A program made the position numbers and the translations under genes. From NCBI RefSeq assembly GCF_023283945.1, contig NZ_JAKIKW010000012.1:62001-126000 (forward strand): a DNA stretch of 64,000 bases. Reading direction: 5' to 3'. The stretch comes from Shewanella gelidimarina. GTDB lineage: Bacteria > Pseudomonadota > Gammaproteobacteria > Enterobacterales > Shewanellaceae. The notes under the pieces are model-generated. The model was not told where the DNA came from, did no database searches, and saw only the letters and a program-made list of their open reading frames with translations. Below are positions 1 through 8,800 of this stretch, one piece after another (the stretch's first letter is position 1; the number at the start of each line of letters is the position of its first letter).

Positions 1-1
1 T

Positions 2-745
2 AAACAAGCGGAGGAATTGCTAGCTGTCGAAGGTGTCGATAAGGCTCTCAAGATAGAGTTAAAACAATTCTTAAGCTACTGCCACACGTTGATGCCGCAA
101 TCGGAGGTAAATGATTTACTACAAGCGGCTACCGACTCTAAACTGCTTTGTCGTGAGCACCTGAGGTTCAAGTATGCATTAGGTAGTGTGAGTCAGACAT
201 GGCAGCAACAATTACTCCAGCAAATATTGGAACCTGTTGATGATAGTAATGATACGCGAGCAGCGGCTCTAGATATCTTATCGGTAGCTATGTGGCGCAA
301 TAAAACAATGATTCATACATTAACGGCAGAGCAAGTGACAGCCCTTGCTGAAAGGCTCAACGAATATCTGACTAAAGATATTACTCTGCTAAAGAAAAAG
401 GGTCCACATTACAAATGGAATCCCTTTATTTTGCGCTTAGAGCTATTACTTGGTCTATTGCGTACTAGGGAAAGCTTAGTGCCAGCAATTAGCACGCTGT
501 TTTCCTATGGCAGTAGTTTAAGCAACCAGCTACTAAACACGGTAGAAAAAATCACGGATAAACAAGGCGAGGCGCTTTCTTATCAACTTCAACAGCCGAA
601 AGTGGTTGCTCGTGTTAAGTTAACAGTAAACAAACCGGTTAGTTATCACCGAACACCAGATCTGCTTTATGGACTGAAGCTTTACCTGTCTGGAGAAGAT
701 GGGGCTGACCTAATCACGATTACTGAGCTGGTCAATAGCGCATAA
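2..745 (+). CDS. 3' part of an unrecognised protein, cut by the window start
   Basis: The reading frame is open from base 2 with no stop, so the gene almost certainly starts upstream; the first possible in-window start is a TTG at 17. The visible 247 residues are mostly helical and leucine-rich, with no membrane segment and no motif I recognise. The last ~45 residues look beta-like. I do not recognise the family. It ends 32 bases before the left inverted repeat of the IS6-type element. Its place beside mobile DNA and a defence block suggests an accessory gene, but that is inference only. Confidence 0.6.
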   Translation, partial: KQAEELLAVEGVDKALKIELKQFLSYCHTLMPQSEVNDLLQAATDSKLLCREHLRFKYALGSVSQTWQQQLLQQILEPVDDSNDTRAAALDILSVAMWRNKTMIHTLTAEQVTALAERLNEYLTKDITLLKKKGPHYKWNPFILRLELLLGLLRTRESLVPAISTLFSYGSSLSNQLLNTVEKITDKQGEALSYQLQQPKVVARVKLTVNKPVSYHRTPDLLYGLKLYLSGEDGADLITITELVNSA

Positions 746-825
746 TTAACATTAGTTATATAGGGGGGCATGAGTGGGTACTGTCAACTTGGCGACTACC
801 CCAACAATTATGCGATAATCAGCTA

Positions 826-1581
826 ATGAAAAACTCAAATATCTATGGAGGTTATCGCTACCCAGCCCAAGTCATCAGCCACGTAGTCTGGCTATACCAT
901 CGTTTTACACTCAGCTTTCGTGATATGGACAAAGTACTTGCCGCGAGAGGAATTGTTGTTACTTATGAAACGATCCGCCAGTGGTGTAAAAATATGCCAG
1001 CATCTATTGTAATCAGTTCAAAAAGAATCGTGGCCAACTTGATGATACTTGATGATACTTGATGATACTTGATGATACTTGATGATACTTGATGATACTT
1101 GGTATCTGGATGAGGTTTTCATCAAAATAAATGACGTATTACATTACCTTTGGCGAGCAGTTGATCAAGATGGTGATGAGATAGATATCTTAGTTCAAAA
1201 ACGTAAAGATAAAAGGGCTGCCATGTGTTTTTTAAAGCGTTTACTGAAAGGTGAGGGATCAACACCGTTGAAGGTTGTGACTGATAAGCTGGCAAGTTAC
1301 TCAGCAGCAAAAAAGGAGTTAATGCCAAGCGCAGAGCATTCAACCGTTCAATATGAAAATAACGGTTATGAGTATCTCATCAGCCTACTCGGCAACAGGA
1401 ACGACAGATGCGTAAATTTAAATCTCAGGGTCAAGCTCAACGGTTTCTTAGTTGTCATGGAGTGGTAAATAACCTGTTTCGCTTTGGTTGTCATCTACTG
1501 CAAGTGAAACATTATCGAGCGCTACGCGATCGCTCGTTTTATCAATGGATGCAGGTTGGTTGTGTCCATAATTTAGCTTAA
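826..1581 (+). pseudogene. IS6-family DDE transposase, inactivated
   Basis: The frame starting at 826 gives the typical IS6 N-terminus (YRYPAQVISHVVWLYHRFTL, then a YETIRQWC stretch). It ends at a TGA at 1060-1062 inside a tandem array of six GATGATACTT units (1041-1100). With only two units the frame would run straight into TWYLDEVFIKIND, which carries the first catalytic Asp region, so four extra units (+40 bp) broke the gene. A second lesion, an apparent 1-base loss near 1375, shifts the end. In the corrected frame the tail reads RQMRKFKSQGQAQRFLSCHG and on to a TAA at 1579-1581. No intact transposase remains. Confidence 0.85.
1041..1100. repeat. Six tandem copies of a 10-bp unit (GATGATACTT)
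   Basis: Six exact head-to-tail copies lie inside the transposase gene. Ten bases per unit is not a multiple of three, so any three or more units place a TGA in every frame. Two units give an open gene. The simplest reading is slippage or recombination expansion after insertion. Confidence 0.95.
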
Positions 1582-1657
1582 AGCTAGTTTTATAGCTTTA
1601 ATTCGTCAAGCTCTGATAAGTTGACAGTACCTACATATCTCCTTCAACCCACCAAAA

Positions 1658-1885
1658 TCAAGTGTAACTATCGCCATTAGGGTAAAGGCCAAATTCAGTA
1701 TGCTCGATTTCAAAAGTGGGTTTTACCAAGTGAGGTAGCGCTTGGTTGAAGCTCTGTACATTATGAATACCATTACCCCAAAAAATGCATTGCATTGTCT
1801 CTATGTGGCTTAGGGATTGTTCCTTTTCAAGCTCTTTTACATTGTACTTTGCTTGCTTAACGGTTAAGCCCGTTGGAAAAATCAA
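1658..1885 (-). CDS. Small hypothetical protein (possible fragment)
   Basis: A 75-residue frame with only a TTG start (1885) and no clear ribosome binding site; the frame closes upstream at a TAG without an ATG or GTG. Residues 5-50 follow a loose pattern (K..AK.L.KE..LSHIE.....NG) resembling the short helical domain found at the N-terminus of some proteins annotated as glyoxalase-superfamily. That resemblance is weak. It may be the tail of a larger gene trimmed by rearrangement next to the IS6 copy. Function unknown. Confidence 0.35.
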   Translation of the reverse strand: MIFPTGLTVKQAKYNVKELEKEQSLSHIETMQCIFWGNGIHNVQSFNQALPHLVKPTFEIEHTEFGLYPNGDSYT

Positions 1886-2071
1886 TACTTTCTCAAGTAA
1901 AGAGTTTAGCTAGGTGGTGTGTAGCTTCAAGTCGCCCCTCTACTTGAGGAGAGGGCTGCTTTACTGCAGCAGTTTTAATCTTGTTGCTCATAATCGGTGT
2001 CCAGACACTTTGAAGTGGTCAACAAAAAGCTTTTATCAATAATAGAAAGGAGAAAAGGGCGCTGAAGCGCC

Positions 2072-2226
2072 CGTTCCCGTAATTGTGTAAGCGATGCCTC
2101 GCAACTTAAACACCTTCTTCGCTTTCGTATCAGGCATTCAACACCATACTATCCCACTAGTACTCGTTCTCTCAGAATTCGCTGTTATTGGGACACAATT
2201 ACTAGGCCATGAGAGTTGTCGCATAG
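2072..2226 (+). repeat. ~155-bp repeat, copy A (palindromic ends)
   Basis: Highly similar over its length to 5317-5472 in the same orientation. Shared blocks are CGTAATTGTG, GCGATGCC, CTCTCAG, ACAATTACTAGGC and GAGAGTTGTC. Near each end sit the arms TAATTGTG and CACAATTA, giving a large foldback. A perfect GC-rich hairpin (GGGCGC...GCGCCC, about 2058-2073) lies directly upstream. It contains no ORF. It could be a MITE, a recombination site or a structured RNA. Confidence 0.7.
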
Positions 2227-2349
2227 AACGTTTTGATGATTCAAACCGTTCTAATGATAGGTAAGCACTCCATTAGCAAATTTTAGTTATTAGTGAATAT
2301 TTTTTTACTGTAGGGCAGAGGTCAAACCTACATAGCTAGTCGAGTTAAT

Positions 2350-2404
2350 ATGCTCTTACTTAATGGTAACGACAATTACCATGGTGTTGGTGTGGCTCAT
2401 TTCT
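2350..2404 (+). pseudogene. 5' piece of a small ORF interrupted by the group II intron
   Basis: An ATG at 2350 opens a frame that continues, after removal of 2405-4561, in the same phase into 4562-4698. The joined product is 63 residues, beginning MLLLNGNDNYHG and ending GDSILITLSR, with CPKVSYNDVLYDW across the junction. The frame is also open upstream to 2314, so the true start could lie there. No family is recognised. The intron is on the opposite strand, so it cannot be spliced out of this gene's transcript. Confidence 0.45.
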
Positions 2405-2445
2405 GTCGGGTGGACGACACTTGTTACCAAGTGCCGTCTCCCTTA

Positions 2446-2479
2446 GAACCCAGCGTGCAACTTTCACTGCACTAGGCTC
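2446..2479 (-). ncRNA. Group II intron domain V
   Basis: Read on the minus strand this is a 34-nt hairpin starting GAGCCTAGTGCAGTGAAAG and closing GCTGGGTTC. It matches the family pattern GAGCC...GGTGAAAGTCGCAC...GGTTC, with the catalytic AGC-type triad in the form common to bacterial introns. It lies downstream of the reverse transcriptase gene in intron orientation, as expected. Confidence 0.85.
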
Positions 2480-2515
2480 AAGCCTCCACAAAGGTATCGT
2501 TAGATACCCAGCAAC

Positions 2516-3988
2516 TTAGAAAGCAGTGAGAGCAGGTTCATTCCAAGAGTTACGAGCTTGCCTTTTCGATTTTTTCCTAGCCAAATATTCTTGGTATTGA
2601 GGATCGAATGGTATAGCCGAACTTCGGATTTTCACGTGTCTCTCAATAGGCACTTTGGCTATTTGGAATAGATTGAATTGGCAATCCATATCCTTGACCT
2701 TCTGCCAACCGTGAAATTGCCATTGGCCTTTGCGGTTGATGAAGTATTTAAGGGCTACCCAAGTCTTAGACTTTGTTGGATGGCGCCTTACTGCCCAGTG
2801 CCACAACGCGTAGAATAGTTTGTGCCCAACATATCCGAATACTTGTTTAGCAACGCAATGTCGATAATAGTTCGACCAGCCCCTTAGTTTCGGATTTATC
2901 AGTTTGATAAGATCGTTAACAGGGATGGTTGCGTGCTTTTTGATGAGTTCGCGCAGGTTACTCAAGAACAACAAGGTATTGGACTTGCTCGGTTTAATGA
3001 GCAATTTTCCTTTGTACTTCCTATGATTGAATCCTAAGAAGTCAAAACCATTATTGATGTGGGTAATGTGCGTTTTCTCTTCGGAGAGTGTTAAGCCTCT
3101 TTCCGCTAAGAAATCTGCGATCAACGGTTTGATATCGTTCTCGAGCACTTCCTTTGAAGCGCAGGTGACGACGAAATCGTTGGCGTATCCAATAAAGTTG
3201 GCTCTAGCACCCTTTTTGAGTGCTGTAGACTTTATGCGCTGTTCGAGTCCTGCAAGAGTCATTAGCATCAAGGTTGGGGATATAACCCCTCCTTGTGGTG
3301 TGCCCTCATCAGTACGATAAAACAGCCCTTTATCCATAAAACCAGACTTTAACCATTGTTCCAACATTCGTTTATCTATGGCGATGTTATCAACAAGCCA
3401 TTGATGCCCGATTTTGTCGAAGCAGGATTTGATATCTCCCTCAAGAACCCATTGCGCTGATTTCTTTAGAGCCAAGCATTTGAAGCACTGATCGACTGCG
3501 TCGGCAGTGCTACGATTTGGTCTAAATCCATAGCTGTTTGGGTCAGCAAGGGTCTCCGATATAGGCTCTAATGCCAGAAGGTGGAGCGCTTGTTGTGCTC
3601 TGTCTATCATGCATGGGATACCAAGAGGTCTAAGTTTGCCATTCTTTTTGGGGATATAGATACGCTTAAGTGGTTTGGCTTGATATGCCTTCCTACTCAA
3701 TTGATTTACTGCTTTCATGCGGCGTGTATCCGTGTTCCAGATAACACCATCTATTCCAGGCGTTCTACTGCCTTTGCTTTTTGATACTCGTTTAACAGCA
3801 AGAAGTTTTGCTGAATGCGAGTGAGTCAGTATCCATTGCAACGCTTTCGCCTTACCGTGTTTACCTTCTCGTGTTGCCTTTGCAATACGCATTTGAAGCT
3901 TTAATACATGCGTTTCAACGGATTTCCAGTCTATTGACTGCCATTGTTCGCCGTCAGGAGAGGCACTAATTTCTGTTGAAATCATCAT
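2516..3988 (-). CDS. Group II intron reverse transcriptase/maturase (altered active site)
   Basis: Intron-encoded protein of 490 residues. I start it at the ATG at 3988, which has a strong AAGGAG site nine bases upstream; the open frame runs 53 codons further but overlaps the ribozyme. Visible features in order: RT fingers and palm (IPKKNGKLRPLGIP, YGFRPNRST, EGDIKSCFD, GTPQGGVISP), the active-site box, the maturase X region (INPKLRGWSNYYRH), and a basic tail (VPIERHVKIR). The active-site box, normally YADD, reads YAND: residue 270 is Asn (codon at 3179-3181), replacing a metal-binding Asp. The tail ends without the CxxC HNH endonuclease domain seen in many relatives. Maturase function might persist; reverse transcription is probably lost. 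Confidence 0.9.
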   Translation of the reverse strand: MMISTEISASPDGEQWQSIDWKSVETHVLKLQMRIAKATREGKHGKAKALQWILTHSHSAKLLAVKRVSKSKGSRTPGIDGVIWNTDTRRMKAVNQLSRKAYQAKPLKRIYIPKKNGKLRPLGIPCMIDRAQQALHLLALEPISETLADPNSYGFRPNRSTADAVDQCFKCLALKKSAQWVLEGDIKSCFDKIGHQWLVDNIAIDKRMLEQWLKSGFMDKGLFYRTDEGTPQGGVISPTLMLMTLAGLEQRIKSTALKKGARANFIGYANDFVVTCASKEVLENDIKPLIADFLAERGLTLSEEKTHITHINNGFDFLGFNHRKYKGKLLIKPSKSNTLLFLSNLRELIKKHATIPVNDLIKLINPKLRGWSNYYRHCVAKQVFGYVGHKLFYALWHWAVRRHPTKSKTWVALKYFINRKGQWQFHGWQKVKDMDCQFNLFQIAKVPIERHVKIRSSAIPFDPQYQEYLARKKSKRQARNSWNEPALTAF

Positions 3989-4561
3989 TTGCGTTTCTCC
4001 TTGAATAAAGTTCTTCAAATTATCTTGCAACGGGAGACCAGTCGGAAGTGGGCTCACTTTCGTGACCAGACACAAGTCTGTATCTGCATCGTTACAATGC
4101 AGCTTTAGCTTTTTCCAACCTCCTATACCTACATCCCTGTCGGCCATAAAAGCTTTCCCAGTGGGAGCGATATAGGCTTACCATGTTCCGTATGTCGCGC
4201 AATGTCAGGGTAGATGCCCGCTATAGTGCGAAGAGTTATATTGACCACGAAAGAGCATGGGGCAATCTCTTTCCAACTCTCATTGCCTTTTGGCCACAGC
4301 GTAAAAACCACTTCCGCTGCTTGTGAAATTACGCATATTATATGGATTCACTTTCATTCATCTTACTGACTCCCTAGCACTCACCCGATTTGTGGTTATC
4401 AGGAGGATCGTTCTCTCACGATTTAGATCCCGATTGGTCTATAACCAATCTTCGTTACATTGTCAGGCTCGCTACTTTATTCAGAGCCCTAGGTTCATCT
4501 GGTGATACAGATGGTTCACTCAAAAGCGGTGAGCAGCGCTTCATACGACCTCACGTCGCAC

Positions 4562-4698
4562 GCCCCAAGGTGAGCTACAACGATGTATTGTACGACTGGA
4601 AGTCAGTTGAATGTCCTCTTTTAGAACAAATAACAAAAACTGAACTGAGCAGCAAGAATCATGTTGGTGATAGTATATTGATTACCTTATCCAGATAG
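4562..4698 (+). pseudogene. 3' piece of the small ORF split by the intron
   Basis: This continues the frame of 2350-2404 once the intron is removed, and reads PKVSYNDVLYDWKSVECPLL onward to a TAG at 4696-4698. In the genome this frame also extends leftward to 4390, but that part is the antisense of the intron 5' end. No motif recognised. See the 5' piece for the joined product. Confidence 0.45.
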
Positions 4699-5110
4699 AA
4701 AGTCTCCAAAGGGGAGGTCAAATTTGATGATCCACTACAGAAGAGATGCCCACAAGAGGAGATAAAAATAAGAAAATGAGAAATATGCTTACAGGGGATG
4801 TGCAATTGCTTGAGAATAGCTTGGTATTTCGCACGTCATTATGTGGCGAGCTAACATCCATTTTCTATGACTGTTAGTTTTCATTGAAAACAAAATTATC
4901 GATATTTATCCGGCGTTTCAAATTAGCGTAGTGACATTTTAAACTGTGTGTATTAAGTGATGAAATTTTTCGAAGGCGGAAATATTAAAATATTAAAATA
5001 TTAAAATATTAAAATATTAAAATATCAATTAAAACAGTATGTTGATCTCTTGCTTTGTCTGCGTTAGTGTTACCGTAATTCGACAGTGATGATAAAGGAT
5101 GCGGTAATAT
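4699..5110. other. Non-coding stretch, AT-rich
   Basis: No convincing gene. It holds the 8-bp tandem repeat at 4981-5026 and otherwise low-complexity AT-rich sequence leading to the broken small membrane protein at 5111. Confidence 0.5.
4981..5026. repeat. Tandem 8-bp repeat (AAAATATT), about 5.7 copies
   Basis: Near-perfect head-to-tail AAAATATT units; the last ends in C instead of T. Pure A+T, so slippage-prone. No gene is interrupted. Confidence 0.9.
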
Positions 5111-5295
5111 ATGAAAAAATTGATTAATCCTGACAAAGAACAGAAAAAACTTTTCCAACGGGGCTTGCTTGTTTACTAACCGCGTTTACCACTTCGGTCG
5201 TTCTATTTTCAGGGTTGTTTACTCCTATTGAATCATTCTTGTTAGCTATTTTCACAGTTCTATTTTTGACTTGGATAATTCGCCCAGATGAATAA
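5111..5295 (+). pseudogene. Small membrane protein, apparently frameshifted
   Basis: An ATG at 5111 (AAGGA about 15 bases upstream) opens MKKLINPDKEQKK and stops at 5177. A one-base shift in the run of six A at 5144-5149 joins it to a frame reading LLTAFTTSVVLFSGLFTPIE, a second hydrophobic stretch (FLLAIFTVLFLTWII), and PDE at a TAA at 5293-5295. The corrected protein would be about 61 residues with two membrane helices. It sits immediately upstream of repeat copy B. A sequencing slip in the A-run would look the same. Confidence 0.4.
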
Positions 5296-5316
5296 CGAAA
5301 AAACGCCAAAGGTGTC

Positions 5317-5472
5317 GTTTCCGTAATTGTGCGAGCGATGCCTTGCAACGTAAACACTATCATCGGTTTCGTGGTAGGTGTTCAGCACTTATTTGCCCAT
5401 CAATAATCACCCTCTCAGTATATTCGCTCAAACTGGGCGCACAATTACTAGGCTTTGAGAGTTGTCACATTG
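5317..5472 (+). repeat. ~155-bp repeat, copy B (palindromic ends)
   Basis: Second copy of the element at 2072-2226, same orientation. Its end arms are a perfect 10-bp inverted pair, TAATTGTGCG and CGCACAATTA. As with copy A, a short hairpin (ACGCC...GGTGT, about 5302-5316) precedes it, directly after the end of the small membrane protein gene. The rest of 5473-5831 shows no gene; it must carry the promoter of the large helicase gene, but I see no clear -35/-10 pair. Confidence 0.7.
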
Positions 5473-5831
5473 TGACTTCTTTATCATCACACTGCTAAGT
5501 AGTCACGTGTGAGGGGAGTTAATGGAAAGTAATGGCAATTCATAGGTTTTGGTTGTTGTTCGTTGTTTTTTATATTGCTTTTAACTTATATTTTTCAAGG
5601 TGTTTACCTCTTGCTGTTCTCGCTTTCATTTAGTAAGTGCTTCATCACTTTTTAAGTGTATTTTGTGACAGACGTAACGCCATTTTTAATGGTGATATGT
5701 TGTTCTTATAAAGTTGGAGGTCGGAAACTTAAAAATGAGCACGTTCTAAGTACCCACAACAAACCCTAATGTTGGTTGTAGAAAGCCAGCGTTAAATATA
5801 ATTACAGTAGTATTAAATAAAAGAGAGAGCG

Positions 5832-8800
5832 ATGAGCAAAATAACCCAAGCCGTTCTGGCTATTTTAACAACGAATCCCAACCAGACAGCAAAAGAGTTA
5901 GCTCTCGAATGTAATACTAACAAAAAATCAATTAATCAGTGTTTATATTATGATTTGAAAGACAAAGTTCAAATAAACCCATATTATCAATGGTCATTAG
6001 TAGACATAAAAATAAGTTCTGCAGCGACGAAGCCTGTTGAGGGCAAAGACAAGGATTGCGAGAATACTATGGACAGCCCAATAATTAGAACATCAAATGA
6101 TAATTTTGCTTTTGATTCACTGCAATCGATTCGCAATAGGCTACTAGATCTTACAGGAAGAAACCGTCTTCTCAACTTTCGACATGGTAAAACTGGATTC
6201 ATTAGAGTTATCGATGAGATGCCAAATCAGCTCGCTGCAGATATTCTCGAAAGTAAACCATATACGTTTATTCCTGTTGAAGAACCTAAAAGAGAAGAAC
6301 TCATCGAGTATGGCTATATAACTATCGATGAAAAAGGCCAAGAAGTCAGAATTAAGGCCGATCCAACAGCAAAGGAGTGGGCTAAAGTTCTGGGCTTAAA
6401 TACCAGCTACGAATTACCACTTAGTTACAAAACTAAAGACTCCAAACATACAGATTCAAATATCCAATCTATGCTCTACCCAAGAGAGTTAGAAGCTCAA
6501 CTTCGAAATATCAGATCTAAAGCTAATACGGCTATAGAAGAAGCTGGCGCAAATATACTTTACTTGGCTTTTGGTTTTCTGGAATGGTTTGAAGATGACA
6601 ACTCTGATGTTGTCAGACAAGCTCCTTTGTATTTAATCCCTGTTAAAGTTGATCGTGCTTCATTAAATAAGAAAACAGGTACCTACACATATACTATTGA
6701 ATATACTAGTGAAGATATAATACCCAACCTGTCATTAAGTGAAAAACTCAAACATGATTTTCAAATCCATCTGCCAGAATTGAATGAAGACATTCTGCCT
6801 GAAGAGTACTTTAAACAAGTAGAAAATAATGTGTTTCGGAATAAACCACAGTGGAAAATAAAGCGATATTCTACGTTGGCAATGTTCGACTTCGGTAAAT
6901 TGTTAATGTACTTGGATCTCGACCCTTCACGTTGGCCGGATGGACAAAGCAACATTCAGAATCACGATATTTTACAGATGTTTTTTGCAAAGGAAGGCAA
7001 AGAGAATACTAGCACTGGATCTGGTTTTTCAGTTGAATACCCTATTGATAAAGTCGAAGGCGTCCACGAAAAATATCCACTGATTGATGACGCGGATAGC
7101 TCACAGCACAGCGCTTTAATGGATGCAATAAAGGGTAAAAATCTTGTTATCGAAGGGCCTCCAGGTTCTGGAAAGTCGCAAACGATTACGAATTTAATCG
7201 CTGCAGCGATTTCTCAGGGTAAAAAGGTTTTATTTGTTGCGGAGAAAATGGCAGCGCTTCAAGTGGTTAAATCTCGTTTAGAAAGAGCAGGCTTAGGAGA
7301 TTTTTGTTTAGAGCTGCATAGCCACAAAACCCAGAAAAAACAGGTCTATGAAAACATAGAGCGAAGAATCAATAAACAAGATGATTATCGTTACCCTCAT
7401 TCGATTTCAATCGACATCGGTATGTATGAGGAGAAAAAGAAAGCTCTCAGTGAATACGCTAATTTGATCAATAGTGAATGGAAGAATACTGGTAGAACTA
7501 TTCACCAAATTTTTTCCGCAGCCACACGTTATAGAGAAGAGTTTGATTCAGTATCATTGGATGATATCAAGCCCTCGCAAATTAATGGTGAAAAGTTCGA
7601 TGAAATCTCGGCCAGAAGAACCATTGATAGTCTACGTCGTTATGCAGATGTTTATCAACAAGTTAAGGCGCAATTAGGCTTAGAGGCTGAATTATCTGAT
7701 CATCCATGGTTTGGCGTTTATAACACGTCAATACAACTTTTTGAGTGTGAGGAAGTGTGTGCCTTAGTTCAGAATGCTATTGATAACCTAAATCAGCTCA
7801 ATGCTGCCATCACCCCGTTTAGTGAGCAAATAGGCGAACAGAATTTGGGCGATATCGAGGTATTGAAATTACTCTTTATAGATGCACAAACCCTGCCTAC
7901 AGTTACAGGTAAAGAAGATCCTAAAGCTTTAAATTTAATCCATGAAAATGAGAGCTTGGATGAGAATTTAAAGTCATGTTTAAAAGACTACAGCTTGTCC
8001 AGAAGATTGCATCGGCACCTAATTTCAAAGTTTGAAGCGTCAGTATTTGATGAACCAAGTGATCTATCTGCAATAATTAAGGCACATATATCGTTAAATA
8101 AACTCTGTCTTGATAGTGATACTCAGCTTTCGGCATTGTTTCAAACAGTTAAAAAACTGAATGATTTAAACTCGCTTTATTTAGCACTAATGGACGATAT
8201 AAGTACGCTAAAAGAACATCAACCCAAATTGGCTGGTAATCTAACAGGTGATTTCAAAGGCTTTGTGGACTTGAATAAGTTTATAAAGCACTTCTCAGAG
8301 TTAGATAGCGTCTACGTACCTCGCCGCAATGAATTGTTTGACAATGATTTACTTGATGCGCATTTACCAAAACTACTAGAAGTACTACCAGAGCTTAAAA
8401 GGTTGCATGAAGCTTTAGGCTTATATTTTGATTTGAATACATTACCAACAGTTTCAGAGCTCATCACGATAGATGAAAGTATCAGTGAGGCTGGTTTCTT
8501 TCGTTGGCTCGACAGCGACTGGCGTTCTGCAAGGCATGAGTTACTCACTATTTCAAATAACAGTAAGCATAAGTTCAATAAGTTGACGCAACACTTACAG
8601 GACTTGATTACTTATAAAGGCTTATTGGATGAGCTGAATCGAGAGCCGATGTATCTATCTCTTTTACAGAGTGAATACAACGGAATTAACACACCGATTG
8701 AAGATATCGTTGTAATACGTCAGTGGTACAAGGAGGTCAGGGCGTCATTTGGTATTGGTTTCGGTAAAAAAGTCCCATTCGCAACGTCACTATTTGAATC

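Larger units (their letters stand above)
777..1631 (+). mobile_element. Degenerate IS6-family insertion sequence (855 bp)
   Basis: Bounded by a perfect 14-bp terminal inverted repeat: GGTACTGTCAACTT at 777-790 and its reverse complement at 1618-1631. It contains one transposase gene of IS6 type, broken in two places. The 8 bases outside each end (CATGAGTG left, TACATATC right) do not match, so no target-site duplication is visible. Either an end was rearranged, or the copy arose through a cointegrate and later recombination, as IS6 elements commonly do. Confidence 0.85.
2405..4561 (-). mobile_element. Group II intron (about 2157 bp), minus strand
   Basis: Three signs define it. (1) A domain V hairpin lies at 2446-2479 on the minus strand (GAGCC...AAAGT...GGTTC pattern, 34 nt). 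(2) A domain VI-like stem follows, ending at CCACCCGAC near 2405. (3) A 5' end of the GTGYG type (GTGCGAC) sits at 4561, and the intron-encoded reverse transcriptase lies between. The boundaries are inferred to within a few bases; the exact multiple of three (719 codons) agrees with the joined ORF on the other strand. The ribozyme 5' domains occupy roughly 4000-4561. Confidence 0.8.

Noticed and set aside
769..1639. 8-bp target duplication around the IS6 copy
   Set aside because: The flanking 8-mers differ, so no duplication can be claimed.
3989..4147. 53-codon extension of the reverse transcriptase
   Set aside because: It overlaps ribozyme sequence and has no ribosome binding site, while the ATG at 3988 has a strong one.
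4390..4561. Left extension of the plus-strand frame ending at 4698
   Set aside because: This part is the antisense of the group II intron 5' end; only 4562-4698 belongs to the interrupted ORF.
5124..5363. 79-codon minus-strand frame
   Set aside because: It is the antisense of the small membrane protein and runs into repeat copy B; no start signal.
2072..5472. Standard integron attC pair
   Set aside because: The ~155-bp repeats lack the usual RYYYAAC/GTTRRRY boxes and no integrase is present; kept as repeats of unknown type.
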